The translations under genes were made by a program, and so were the position numbers. This document shows positions 20,362 to 30,849 of a stretch of 64,000 bases of DNA, piece by piece; within the stretch, counting starts at the first letter, position 1; each line of letters starts with the position of its first letter. Source of the DNA: Scleroderma bovista (taxonomy: Eukaryota > Basidiomycota > Agaricomycetes > Boletales > Sclerodermataceae); the NCBI GenBank assembly GCA_037178675.1, contig JAYMGJ010000603.1, positions 32,225 through 96,224 of the forward strand. The letters are read 5' to 3'. Below the pieces are notes generated by a model. It was not told the origin of the DNA. It saw nothing but the letters and a program-made list of their open reading frames with translations, and made no database searches.

Positions 20362-21255
20362 ATGTCTGACAACGGCTCCGACCCCTTGGATGGCGATTTC
20401 GACACCTTTACCAAATTTCCCAAGAAGATGAGAGCGGCCATGCTGGCAGCCAGAGCTCAGAAGTTGAGTTCATTGATGACGACAGGCATGGCAAGCGTGA
20501 CGAGCTTGATGAGCTTGATGAGTCAACAGATGAGGATATTCGTCAGATACGAGGTAAGGCTTGCATGTCCGAGGTTTCTCACTTGGCTAAAAATTTTCCC
20601 GGAAGACGTTATCACCGCCCAAGAGCCTAGCTTGAAGATTCGTATTCCCGCGAAGCTGAAAAGGGCACTCCCACCCTCAGAGGTGATCTCCCCTCCCACT
20701 CGGAAGAAGATTGCGAGACTGGGTCCCTCGGATGGTTGTGCGACGGAGTTCCCCCTTACGAAGAAGGCTCGCGGTCGCCCCAAGAAGGCCCAGGTACCTT
20801 CTAAAGTACCTTTGCTACCTTTGACAAGCTGCCCGCTGTTTGTCGAGGTTCAGGTTGACCCTGTAGTCACGAAAGGTCGTGGTGGGACTATCAAATACCA
20901 GGAACAAGCTCCCTTCATGCTTGGTCCCTGCACGCTTTTGTTTTCGGCTTCGTGGGAGGACTTACTCTCACTCCTCGCCAAGCAGATCTATGCCAAATCA
21001 CCTGTGTGCTTGGTGGTTGACACAATGGTGTGGCGATTCTGTGCGAGTCGCACAGCCAAGGTGGACTCATTGCCCCTCACGAAGCAGGGCTTCGAGTACA
21101 TGGTATCTCATTTGCAGGTATCGCCATTGAGGGCTTCTGGAAATCTGTTTATCAAGATGACAAAGCCAACAGATGGCCATGAACAACTTCCAGTAGGTCC
21201 TAAATGTGATACCAGTGGTGATGCCAACTTAGGCACCACTTTTCAGAAGCAATAG
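20362..21255 (+). CDS. AT-hook hypothetical protein next to broken CAND1
   Basis: The frame begins MSDNGSDPLDGDFDTF at 20362 and runs 298 codons to 21255. It includes an AT-hook-like KKARGRPKKAQ (about 20762-20794) and a C-terminal ~110-residue block starting CPLFVEVQVDP. Between 20462 and 20550 the +2 frame encodes a very acidic stretch (DELDELDESTDED) followed by a plausible intron (gtaagg...cggaag), so the true structure may include a frameshift or splice there. The layout, AT-hook then a small alpha/beta block, resembles transposon-associated proteins of Agaricomycetes, but I cannot name the family. Confidence 0.45.
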   Translation: MSDNGSDPLDGDFDTFTKFPKKMRAAMLAARAQKLSSLMTTGMASVTSLMSLMSQQMRIFVRYEVRLACPRFLTWLKIFPEDVITAQEPSLKIRIPAKLKRALPPSEVISPPTRKKIARLGPSDGCATEFPLTKKARGRPKKAQVPSKVPLLPLTSCPLFVEVQVDPVVTKGRGGTIKYQEQAPFMLGPCTLLFSASWEDLLSLLAKQIYAKSPVCLVVDTMVWRFCASRTAKVDSLPLTKQGFEYMVSHLQVSPLRASGNLFIKMTKPTDGHEQLPVGPKCDTSGDANLGTTFQKQ

Positions 21256-22068
21256 TGATCTATTAGATATATATTTTGTGATGGACTCAATGCATCTAAG
21301 AGACCCATCATCTGTGCCGGCATCTTCTGATCTACACTAAATATAGATTTTATAAGCTGAACCATATTTAGGGGTGAATAATTTTGTCTATATGGCCACC
21401 TTGCCCTTGCCTCACCCTCACCTCACCCTCACCCCATCATCCTCACCCTGTTCACCCTCCTCCCATACCTCTCAATATTGTCTCAAGGATCCTCTCAGAG
21501 AGCCTCCTTCCTTGCTAATCTGGACATTTTAGTCATGTAAACCCTTACCTGGTACATCTTCCTTGTATTCTCTCAAGTATGAACCCCATCCTGGGACTTG
21601 TGCATCAGCAAACCAGCCCTCCCCTGGACAGCACTGGACAGCACTGGCCAGAGATCTGGGAACCCCAGCTACTCCCAACAAGGTACCCAACTGGCTATCT
21701 GCATCAGGGAAATTTTGAGGGAAAGATAATCTATTATAATCATCAAAGGGGGGTTGATAATGATAGATATGGGATTATAATCTATTGTCAACTCCCCTTT
21801 GGTGATTATAATGGATTATCTTTCCCTCAAAATTTCCCTGATGCTGTGTCCAGCCTGCTCCAGGTCAGCCTACTTCAACCTTGTCTGGGCAAGTGTTAAC
21901 TAGTTGTTAATGGTATATTACATTGGAGAACACTGTACAGACTGTTCCAGACCAATCCAGATAGACAGTTATGCAGCAAATGGACATTCCAAACATAAAG
22001 ATGTAAACATTCATAATTGCTATGCAAGATAGTATGATAGCAATGTCAATAAGCAGCTGCACACCCAC
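21256..22068. other. non-coding stretch with a MITE
   Basis: No gene seen. It holds a C/A-rich simple repeat (caccctcacct type, 21410-21460) and the palindromic MITE described separately. Confidence 0.5.
21701..21844. mobile_element. fold-back MITE, 144 bp
   Basis: The two halves are near-perfect inverted repeats. About 60 bp from each end (gcatcagggaaattttgagg...) pair with only about four transition differences, leaving a short central spacer. This is the form of a miniature inverted-repeat transposable element with no coding capacity. A target duplication is not obvious. Confidence 0.75.
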
Positions 22069-24160
22069 CTAATCAAGATCCACATCAAACCCAGTCATGC
22101 CCAATGATGTTCCGTTCCTAATGAAACATGAGCACTGCCAATGATGGCAACAATAAAAGACCCACCTTCCCAACTTAGCCCATTGGATGCAAAGGGATTT
22201 GGTCTTCATATGGTGGACATTGGAGGTATCACACTTTGCCATGAGACCAAGAATATCGGCGTAAACATCTGAATAAACACCTCGTTTAAAGGCAACATCT
22301 TTGCCTTCAGCCAACATCTCATCAAGTGCAACTTTGATCTAATAATGGTTTAGCAAGCTGAAAAAATAGATGATGCAAAACGGTAGTTACAGCAGTGGCT
22401 GTGAGTGCAACAGTAGGATGTGGTACTTCATCTCTGAAGACCTCAGGGAAGAGATTCCCCACTGCATTGGAACCAGTATAAAAGAAGTTGATGATAAGCC
22501 CAGACAGAGCAGGATGCACAAGATTATTAGTATGACCCTATCAAATTGTCAGATATATGAAATGGTGAGGTTACATACATACCTCTTCATCAATGTCATT
22601 TTTCAAGAAAGCCCTTCATCAGTAAAGTCCAGGTCATTTACCGCAGAATTTCCACAACTATCTTCATCCCTGGCAGGCGGCAAGCCCTGGGAGCTTTGGG
22701 TAGTTTGCTGGTTGCGCATCGCAAGAAGTTGCATGTTGCTGGGGGGATGGGGAGCATGATTCCGCTGGTGATGTTGAGCAACAACGTCCTCAGTGTCACC
22801 TAAGTATTATTAGCACCTTGTATGGAACAAAGTGTAAGCTTATGCTGTGTGATCATAGGAACAGAAGCATCCTGTGATGCAATACCAGTAGAGTCCGAGC
22901 ACTTATCCTGGGTGCCTTGTTGAACAATGCCTCCTTGATCTAATTAAGATAAATGAGTTGAAAAAGTGGATTGAGTTGTAACACCGAAATTCACTGTGAC
23001 CATGGATAGCTGACTGTGTGAACCGTTCATCCTCACTCGGGGATGCTTTGTCAATTACAGGATTTCCATTAAAATTGACATCTGCATCTTCAGAATTCAA
23101 TGTGAACATGCTGTGCTTCTCTGGAAGACATTGGGGAAGGTGATGGAATGACTGAGTTTGGTGCATTCCATGAGCACGTGGTGGTGGTGAAAGGCTGGAA
23201 TCACGAGTAGGGGCTGAATGCTGACTCTGGAGAGATGAGGTGGCAGGTGAATGTTGAGCAGAAGGATTTACACATGGTATTCGTGGAGGAGCCTCTGAGT
23301 TTCCAGCCGCTGCTGCGAGACGTTGAAGTTGTGATGATTGCCATCCAAGAGCTTCTCAAGAAATTGTGTCAGTATCATCGCACTCAGATGGAGCATGAGA
23401 AGTCAGAGCTGTAGAGCCTCTGTGAGACATGGGGCCTGAAAATACTGAGTTGCAAGAAGACGAAATGGCTGATGTGGTGGAGGAAGACCTATTGGATTGT
23501 AGTATCAGAGTGGCATTACTGTAGAGACTACTTGTTGGTGACTCACAGAGCGTGAACCAGGTGAGCTGATGGTACCTTGACAGGTTGGGTGGTGCTACCA
23601 GGGAGTTTGAAGCCAAATTCATGACCAGGTCCAGGTGAAAGTGTAAACAATGGTCAAACCACTGCTTGACCAGGAAGCCTGCCCTGCAATTGGGGACCAG
23701 TTGAGACAGCTTGGCACTCCTCCAGCCACGGTGGAATTTGACTCTTGGTTTCCTCATCCTCAGAGTGGTGAGAGGGAGCCATCAGGTTGATGCGATGTCC
23801 CTGCGTAGCTATCTCAAGACTCCAGGCAGCGGGTCAGGTATGCATTGCCATTTGAATCCACTCGATGTTATGGAGCTGCTGAATCTGTCCCCCACTGCCT
23901 TTGCCAGTGCGCGATGAACATCTCAGTCCAGTATGAGAACCAGCAGCAGGTTCTGTGGGAATATTGAGGTTGCAGTGGTATCCACAAAGTTCATGATGGC
24001 TCACCGTGTTCAGACCTTTGTTCAAAAACTTGCTCAGCCCTTGACCTTTTGGCATTAGCCGGGGTAACAGTGTCATTGATGGTGAGACTTTTGCACTTGG
24101 GAGGCATTTGGATTGTGTTGCGGTGGAAGACGAGTCTTGGTTTGGAAGGGCATTGTATTT
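22069..24160 (-). pseudogene. DUF6532-domain gene, degraded
   Basis: On the minus strand 22519-22322 encodes HPALSGLIINFFYTGSN ... LFPEVFRDEVPHP, and 22317-22069 encodes VYSDVYADILGLMAKCD, the core of DUF6532. Upstream (24076-22540) are low-complexity Ser/Pro-rich frames and a piece like TVSHHELCGYHCNLNIPTEP, probably N-terminal exons. Exon borders could not be fixed and several frames are broken. DUF6532 proteins are an expanded, uncharacterised Agaricomycete family; a second fragment is at 5.3-6.05 kb. Confidence 0.45.
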
Positions 24161-25495
24161 ATATTATATAAATTCACCTCATGTTCCAACTATACGAACT
24201 TTTACAAACTAGACATGCGTAGTACAACAACACAAATGAGTCATAATGTTGTGTAATGAGTTAACGAACAATTGGGTCTGATTTCTTACAAGTACTCTGT
24301 GCGCCTAAGTGAGGGAAGAGGTCAGAACAACCAACAACCAACACCAAATGACAGCAATATGCGAGTGGGGATGGGATTGACTCTTCTTCAGCCTACCACA
24401 GTGGTTAGGAAGAGTCCTGGGGTTGAGGAGCGATGATAGAATGACAATAGGGGTGATATAACAGTGATGGAGCAAGGGGGAAGCAAGGGGACAGCTCCTG
24501 CTTCAAGAATGCAATGGACAGTGATGGGATGGAGTGGACAGATGAGCTAGACTGCGCTTCAGCCTAGAGAAATGATCAGATATCAAGTATATCTGATAAA
24601 CAGCAATAATGGAGCTTTAGGCCAGCACTGAGTGACCTACAAGTCCAAGGACAGAGAGGGAGCTTATAGACAGTGAGTAGGAGTGAATGTGGTCGCTTTA
24701 TTGAGGGGGAAGCAGACACTTCCTTGCAACCTTTGGCTGCTGGTTTATATACAGGAGGGGCTGTGGCCCAGTAAGCACAAATGACAAAGTGCTTGGTAAG
24801 AGATTGGTAAGCAATTGGTAAGCAATCAGTAAGCAGTGTAATCAGGCTGAGTAATCAATGGGGAGAGCCTAAACAAGCTGCTGAGCCAAAAGAAAGAGCA
24901 AAAACATAGGTAAAAAGGGGTGTATAACCAAGAATATGCAAAAATCATTGCATGGGGCCCAAAAGAGAGGGGGGGAAAGCATGGGATGAGTAGATTGAAG
25001 CTAAATGAGCATATGCAATGACATAATGCATATGAATCATAGGGGCATGAGTCATGAATTGATAAGCAGCATATAAGCATGATTTGAAGGATGATTGGTA
25101 AGTGATTGATAAGGGGAGTAATGGGGATTAGTAATGCCAAGAGGGGATGAATAATGCGCAGCAGAGTGAGTCAGAGTGAGCCAGAGTGACTCTGTGTGAC
25201 TCAGAAAGAAGGGAAGCACAACCTATGATTTATTGAACTTTAGATCTGGAGATGAGCTTCTGAAGCAGTGCCACTGATGGGAGTGGCTGGGGGATAATAG
25301 AAGAACTGATCCGACCAGAAGAGCAGTGTCAGGGGGCCTGGAATGACAAGTAGAGTCACAGCTGGTCACAGAGTGTCACAAATCCCTTGGGTTGAGCTTC
25401 TGTAGGGCAAAAATGCGAAAATTGGTGCTCCCCAAGTACAGGGAGAAGGTTCTGTACTCTGTAAGGGTTCCTAAGAAGGGTTCTAGAGCACTGTA

Positions 25496-25999
25496 TCATT
25501 TGTGTTTGTTGCGGGATAGCAGGGAAGAGAATCGCAAGTAGCAGATTTGACGTGTCCAGGGAAGTGAGATGAATGACAGTGGGAGATGGATGTGACAGGA
25601 CTCTGGGACAAAAGGACCATATGCAGAGGACTCAGGAGACACAGAGACGACCAGGTATGAATCTTCAAGTCTAACAATAGACTTGAGGCAACCAAAGTAC
25701 GTGCGCGATGCAGGACTGACGAGGAGAACGCGCTGACCGAGAACGAGAGGGACTGAGGGAGCAGGCTGGGAAGATATGTGCCAGACAGTGCACAGGAGCT
25801 CTGGGAGAGGCTGTCCCAAGAGCAGGACATAGTTGAGGTCTGCTGCAATAGCAGAGAAACGTTTCAGAGAAAATGCAGACTCCATAGTGAGCGATAGAGT
25901 GGAGGTCTGGATTGCGGGTGAAATATCTCCGTGGGAAATGAACAGATTTACATCGGGACTTGACAGGCAGATAGACCACAGTCTAGGCTTTCTGACCAT
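25496..25999 (-). CDS. open frame inside LTR-A (copy A3)
   Basis: 167 codons. The core (PAIQTSTLSLTMESAFSL ... SAIAADLNYVLLLGQ) is the same frame as in copies A2, A5 and A6, and it keeps the C-terminal LLSRNKHK ending shared with A5. No known domain. Confidence 0.4.
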   Translation of the reverse strand: MVRKPRLWSICLSSPDVNLFISHGDISPAIQTSTLSLTMESAFSLKRFSAIAADLNYVLLLGQPLPELLCTVWHISSQPAPSVPLVLGQRVLLVSPASRTYFGCLKSIVRLEDSYLVVSVSPESSAYGPFVPESCHIHLPLSFISLPWTRQICYLRFSSLLSRNKHK

Positions 26000-26152
26000 A
26001 TAGTCACGTGCTTGATAGCTTCAGAAACGGTGGAGCTATTCACAAAATCGGAATGCCGGCACTGGGTGCCTAATTTTGACATTTGGGCGCTAAAATTCAT
26101 TTCTTCTCTTTCTCCTTCGTTTCTCTACTGTTTCTTCTTCTTCTTTGGTTGC

Positions 26153-26784
26153 TGTCAAGTCCAGGTCTACTCTGGTAGGGGGTCCAGTCAAGTCCGGACG
26201 AAAGCAGACGAGAGGGGAGGTCAGAGGTTTGGGCAGAGGTTAGCCTGGGCCGGAGTTGCGACCGTTTGGATTCAACGACAAGGACGGCGAGCATTGATCC
26301 CTTGCATAGGTTCTGGTCAGACGGAGATAGAGACGGAGACGGACAGAGTATCAGGAGTAGTGACTTAGATGATTTCAGACTGAGGTGTACAGGATAATCT
26401 ACAGAGTACTTATACTAAGTAAGAACTAGGGACGAGTATTTACGGTGACAAGTAAACAGCCTAAAAGGTGGACAAAGGATAACCGGAGAAAGGGATAGAC
26501 CAGGTCTGATGAAAATAAAGTCAGGTCCGGGTAAAATAAACCAGGTCTGGTGAAAATGATACAAGGTAGGAGATATATCGAGTGCACAGAGAACTCACGT
26601 CAAGACAGGGCAAACGGCGAGGTGTGGTAACGAGTGAATAGAGCATAGACCAAGGGTCGTACTTAATGGAAGGTTATCTGTGCGACCGTGACCGGAGCAG
26701 CTGAGAGCGACCGGAGTAGAGGTATAGGGCTGCGATGCGACCAGAGTAACCAGATATGATCCGGAGTTGGACAAGGTCGTAACA
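26153..26784 (-). repeat. LTR family B, solo, inserted in LTR-A
   Basis: It has TGTCAAG...GTAACA ends on the plus strand and an exact target duplication gttgc at 26148-26152 and 26785-26789. The Ty3/gypsy element at 54-57 kb carries the same LTR. 632 bp. Confidence 0.9.
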
Positions 26785-27254
26785 GTTGCTCTGGTATGGG
26801 AGTTGGACTGCAGTCACTTGCATTCCTTTCTTATACCAAAAACAGTCATCTTCTTTGAATTCTTCTGCTTCTTGGCTGGTCCTTGCACAAGTGGTGACTG
26901 CTAGACATTGGCAGTCATCTCTTGCACCAGGATAGTCATTCTTGTGTGATAGATGGCTATGACAAGCTTGTACTCATCCTTCGCATAAGGATAGTCTTGA
27001 CTTTGCATGAGAGAGATAGCGAGTGCTGTCTCTATCCCTCAAGTCGGGGCAATCTTTCAACAGATCTTGGGTGTGCATTCTTTGCATTGATTCATTGGCT
27101 AACTTTCTCCATGTTCACAGTACCAAAACACCTTTGGTGCGTGACAACACGTCAACCGCTGTAGCGACACTGTGCCAGTGCTCCAGCCCTTCTGCATTCC
27201 AGGCAGAAGTGAGGGGGTACCTTGGTTTGTGGGACCGGTGTCCTTGGGTGAAGA

Positions 27255-30200
27255 TCATGCACATTTTGCCTGAGAGTGTGAGTATTGGTCAGGCGCATTG
27301 TTGTGCTCTCGTCTTCGGACTGCCTCCAGGTATGTGTCCACGCTCAGAAAGCCTACACTGCCAGAAGCTTGGCAAGCAGTGAGCCTCAGCAAAAGTGGAA
27401 GGCAGTCGACTGGTACCCTGAAGATGTCGCCTGCAACAGATGTTGAGTGTGATTCCAATTCTGAATCACCTGGAGTAGCAGCCAGGGATGAAGTAACTGC
27501 TTCTTTGTCCACTTGTGACCTCCCCTCGCATCCCTCTTCTGAGCCCTGCTCAGATTCACCACTGTCACTGGTTTCATCTCCAGGTTCAGCACAATTGTCA
27601 CATTCTGTACCCAACACCTTGTGTGGCTTCCATGCAGCATCACTAAGAGTAAGCAGTGCTTCAATGGTAGCATCAATAAGAACCTCATGTGAGAGCAAGT
27701 TTTTGCGGCAGAAGCTGCCCTTCTTGTCAGTATACATGGGCAAAATCACGTCCCTTTGGAGGCAGGTCAGGAGAGGTATCAGAGGCTGGAAATGCAGTGA
27801 CATATGGGCTACCATCATGGGAAGCCACATAAGATCCGATTGGATTGTAATAGCTTTAAGTACGCTCAGCTCAAATGTGTTGAAATATTTGTCAAAGCAA
27901 CACAAAAGTTCTTCATCACTCTTGAATTTGCCTGGTTCATCCAGGAGAATGCATATACCCAGAAGAAGGACATAGAAAATGGACTCCAAGTCATGGTGTG
28001 TGGCATGGGTAACAGGCTGTCCCGGTCCCACCATGACAAGCTCTGCAGACATCCAAGACCAAGTGCCCTGTTTCATTTGTCAAAATAACCGCTTTGGGGG
28101 ATCTATCAACCCCACTGTCCGATGTAGGGGGCTTGTGTCGAAAGTGTGACGTGGATCGTCATCCAGCTTACCAGCACCCATCAAGAGTACAATCTCATTG
28201 GATGCACCAAGCTTTGAAACTGGTTTTAAATGAGGTATGGAATCAGGTGAGCCTATATCCATGACGGGTTCACAGTCAGCAGATGCGTCCAAGACGTCAG
28301 CAGGTTCGATCGGTGATGTTGCGGGAATGAATGGATCAGAAGGAGAAGAGCCGACACTGTCTGCCACAGGCAATGGTTCACTGACCACAGATGGAGGAGG
28401 CTTGACATTGCATGCAGACAGCTGACATGAGTCCAAATCATCAGCAGCCACAGGAGCATACAGAGAGGAGACAGGGACAGCATACCCCCAGTCCATAAGC
28501 ACTCCTCGTCATGCAAGGTTGTCTATCTTCCTACATAAAGCATCCTTTTGCTCTATGCTGAGTTTGTTCATAAATCTGTGGTGATTGCTTTGAGGTTTGT
28601 ATTGCAGGGAAAGGATAAGATTCATAAGACTAATGTCATGATGCAAGATTCCAGTGACTTTGAGAGCATCAAAATGTGCTAACTCCAGATCACTAAACTG
28701 ATCATAGCTCAGAAAAGAAGATGTACTCACCAATAGTATAGTCAAGAAAAGCAACCAAGAGCTCCCCCAGACAGGAAAAGTCAGTGATCATGGCACCAAC
28801 GGGCTTAGTCACAATGTGCGATAAAACACGGAGGTAGTAAGAGTGATCCTTTACCACAGAATGAATTGTATGCATAGAACTGTTGGCCATAGTTGTCTTG
28901 TTTGCACGATGAAAAGATAACAATGTGTTTGGGTGGCTGCTCCCTCAGATGAGGTGCATTCAACCCAGGGACTTCTGGAGGTCTTGCAAGGCTCCCAGGG
29001 ACTAAGGAGACTAGGAAAACTAGAGAGTGGAAGGGTGGTTCAGTCACTCCAAGACTGAGCTCAAAGATATACACTGAAGAGAAGGAGATTGCTTAGTAAG
29101 CTAAGTACAAGCCTACATAGCTAAGGTAAGAGTCCAGTATCAGTACTACCAATCTACACACCTAGAGACAGGACTGTCTCTACAACGAGAGGATAAATGG
29201 ACCGCCTTGACTTGCTGTTCATGAATGAGTGTTGGGTCCCCCTCAATGTGTTTCTTGTTGAGCATCGTTAGGATCATCCCTTCTGTATATCTCTGGAGGG
29301 GGTCAATCCAGGAATCCTTCACAGCTACACTCTCCCTTTGGCTTGATTTCTTTGACACATCAGCACCCTTACCAGTAGATCCCAGTTTCAAAAGTTCCCC
29401 CTCTCAAACTGTAGTACCTCTGCTGTGGAGATTGTCTGAGATGAAGAGTACCTTGGTGAGCTCGATTGTACAGGAAGGGCTCCCACTCCTTTCAATGACG
29501 ACCTGCTTAATGTTGTGCTGTCTTTCATCCCAAAAAATGGTGTGCCATTGGATTGACGTATTGAAGCTGAGAGTGCTAAGAGGTGCAGCAGATACCCCAA
29601 TCAAAATATGGAGAAACACTTCTGGACTTCTGTGAATGTTGAATCCAGTGGTCGAAAGAGACCTGCCATGATCAAATATCGTCAGATAGATAGAGGACTC
29701 AAGAATGTGGATGCATGGGGCCAAGTGGTGGCTGTCTTGTGCATATAGTAGGCATGATGCCTTGCCTGCTGCTTCAATGTATGACATTCTTTCATTTGCC
29801 AGTGTAGGGCGATTCTTCACTTCGCAAAAGGAAATGAGATGCCTCCAGTTGAGTGTCTGACTGCCAGGGAAGAAGGACGAGAGGTCAGGTTTCCTGATGG
29901 CCTCTACCCCTTTCAGAGGTGTGTACAATGACTTGGCATCCCATTCTCTGGGAGGTGCATTCAAGTTAGGAAGGCGTAGGTGCTAAGTACGATCTCACTT
30001 ACATAGGATGCACTGTATTGCATGCTTCTGAGACAGTGGTCAGTACATTATTGAAAAAGATTGCAAGCTGGACCTCACACCGAGGGGAAGCTTCTGGGTT
30101 GAGGTCAGGACAGTCAGCAAGCCACATTTCTTTAGGCTTTTTCTTCTTTTTAGTCCCACTCTGAGGTTTCACGCTGTATAGCTTTTGAGCCTGACATTGT

Positions 30201-30499
30201 TCAAGTACAGCACTCATTGTGTAATGTTCTGGTTCTGGCTGTTGCACAGAACTCTGGGCTACAGACAGTTTTCCTTTGGCTGTTGGGAGTAGAAGTGCAT
30301 CTGGGAAGAGGAATTCCAACAAGCTGAGGCTGTCACCTGAAGATAGTTGGCAGTGGACTTCATGTGTGTCATTGTCAATCATGGCATCCATAGTGGGATG
30401 ATACCAGTCACTCTTGCGTCTCAATGGGGGTGGTATGGAGGAGAGCTTCAAGCTTTGGGTCAATTTTTTTTGTAGGGCAATAGCTTTGGGGACGGACAC
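27255..30499 (-). pseudogene. FunK1 fungal-type protein kinase, decayed
   Basis: On the minus strand the N-terminal exon (30499-~30000) precedes the FunK1 N-lobe (29964-29404: CEVKNRPTL, ASCLLYAQDSHHLAPCI, QWHTIFWDE). Next comes the EGMILTMLNKKHIEG ... PTLIHEQQV segment (29391-29146) and then VGAMITDFSCLGELL (to 28731). After a 52-nt intron (28730-28679) comes the catalytic exon with ILHHDISLMNLI, where HRD has become HHD, then LMDWGYA and HDLESIFYVLL. FunK1 kinases are a large mushroom-specific kinase family. Two TGA codons (28511-28509 and 28082-28080) break the last exon; both are probably former CGA. Between LMDWGYA and GTWSWMSAEL there are ~145 residues of Ser/Pro/Asp-rich sequence, much longer than the usual activation segment. 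Exon borders are approximate. Confidence 0.8.
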
Positions 30500-30849
30500 T
30501 CACACAGTTGAGGTTGAACGGTGTGGCATGGGATTGGAGCTGTCACTGCTGACCAGAAACCCATAATTGAACACCAACTTGTTAAGGTAATGCTAATTAC
30601 TCACCTCCAGTTGCACTGGGCTCTGTAGATTTTGTGGAAACTGGTCCATTTTTCGGCTGAGGATACAGCAGTGGTGGGCAGTGAAGAGGTGAAGGATCAA
30701 ACTGATCACGATTGCAGCCCTCAACCCAAACATACACATTTCATTGATTAATACACATGTGATGATCCAACAATCTATGCAAAAGATAACACGTAAAAAG
30801 CCTCCTTCGACCAATATTTGTTCAACCAAAACTCATTACTACATTCATA

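Larger units (their letters stand above)
24298..27149 (-). repeat. LTR family A, copy A3, with nested LTR-B
   Basis: On the minus strand it starts TGTTGTCACGCACC at 27149 and ends GGCGCACA at 24298. It is the same subfamily as copy A5 (42773-45115), including the TATA/R segment. A solo LTR-B occupies 26153-26784. The flanks (tactc and cgtca) do not match, so this copy may be a recombinant or part of a larger element. Confidence 0.85.
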
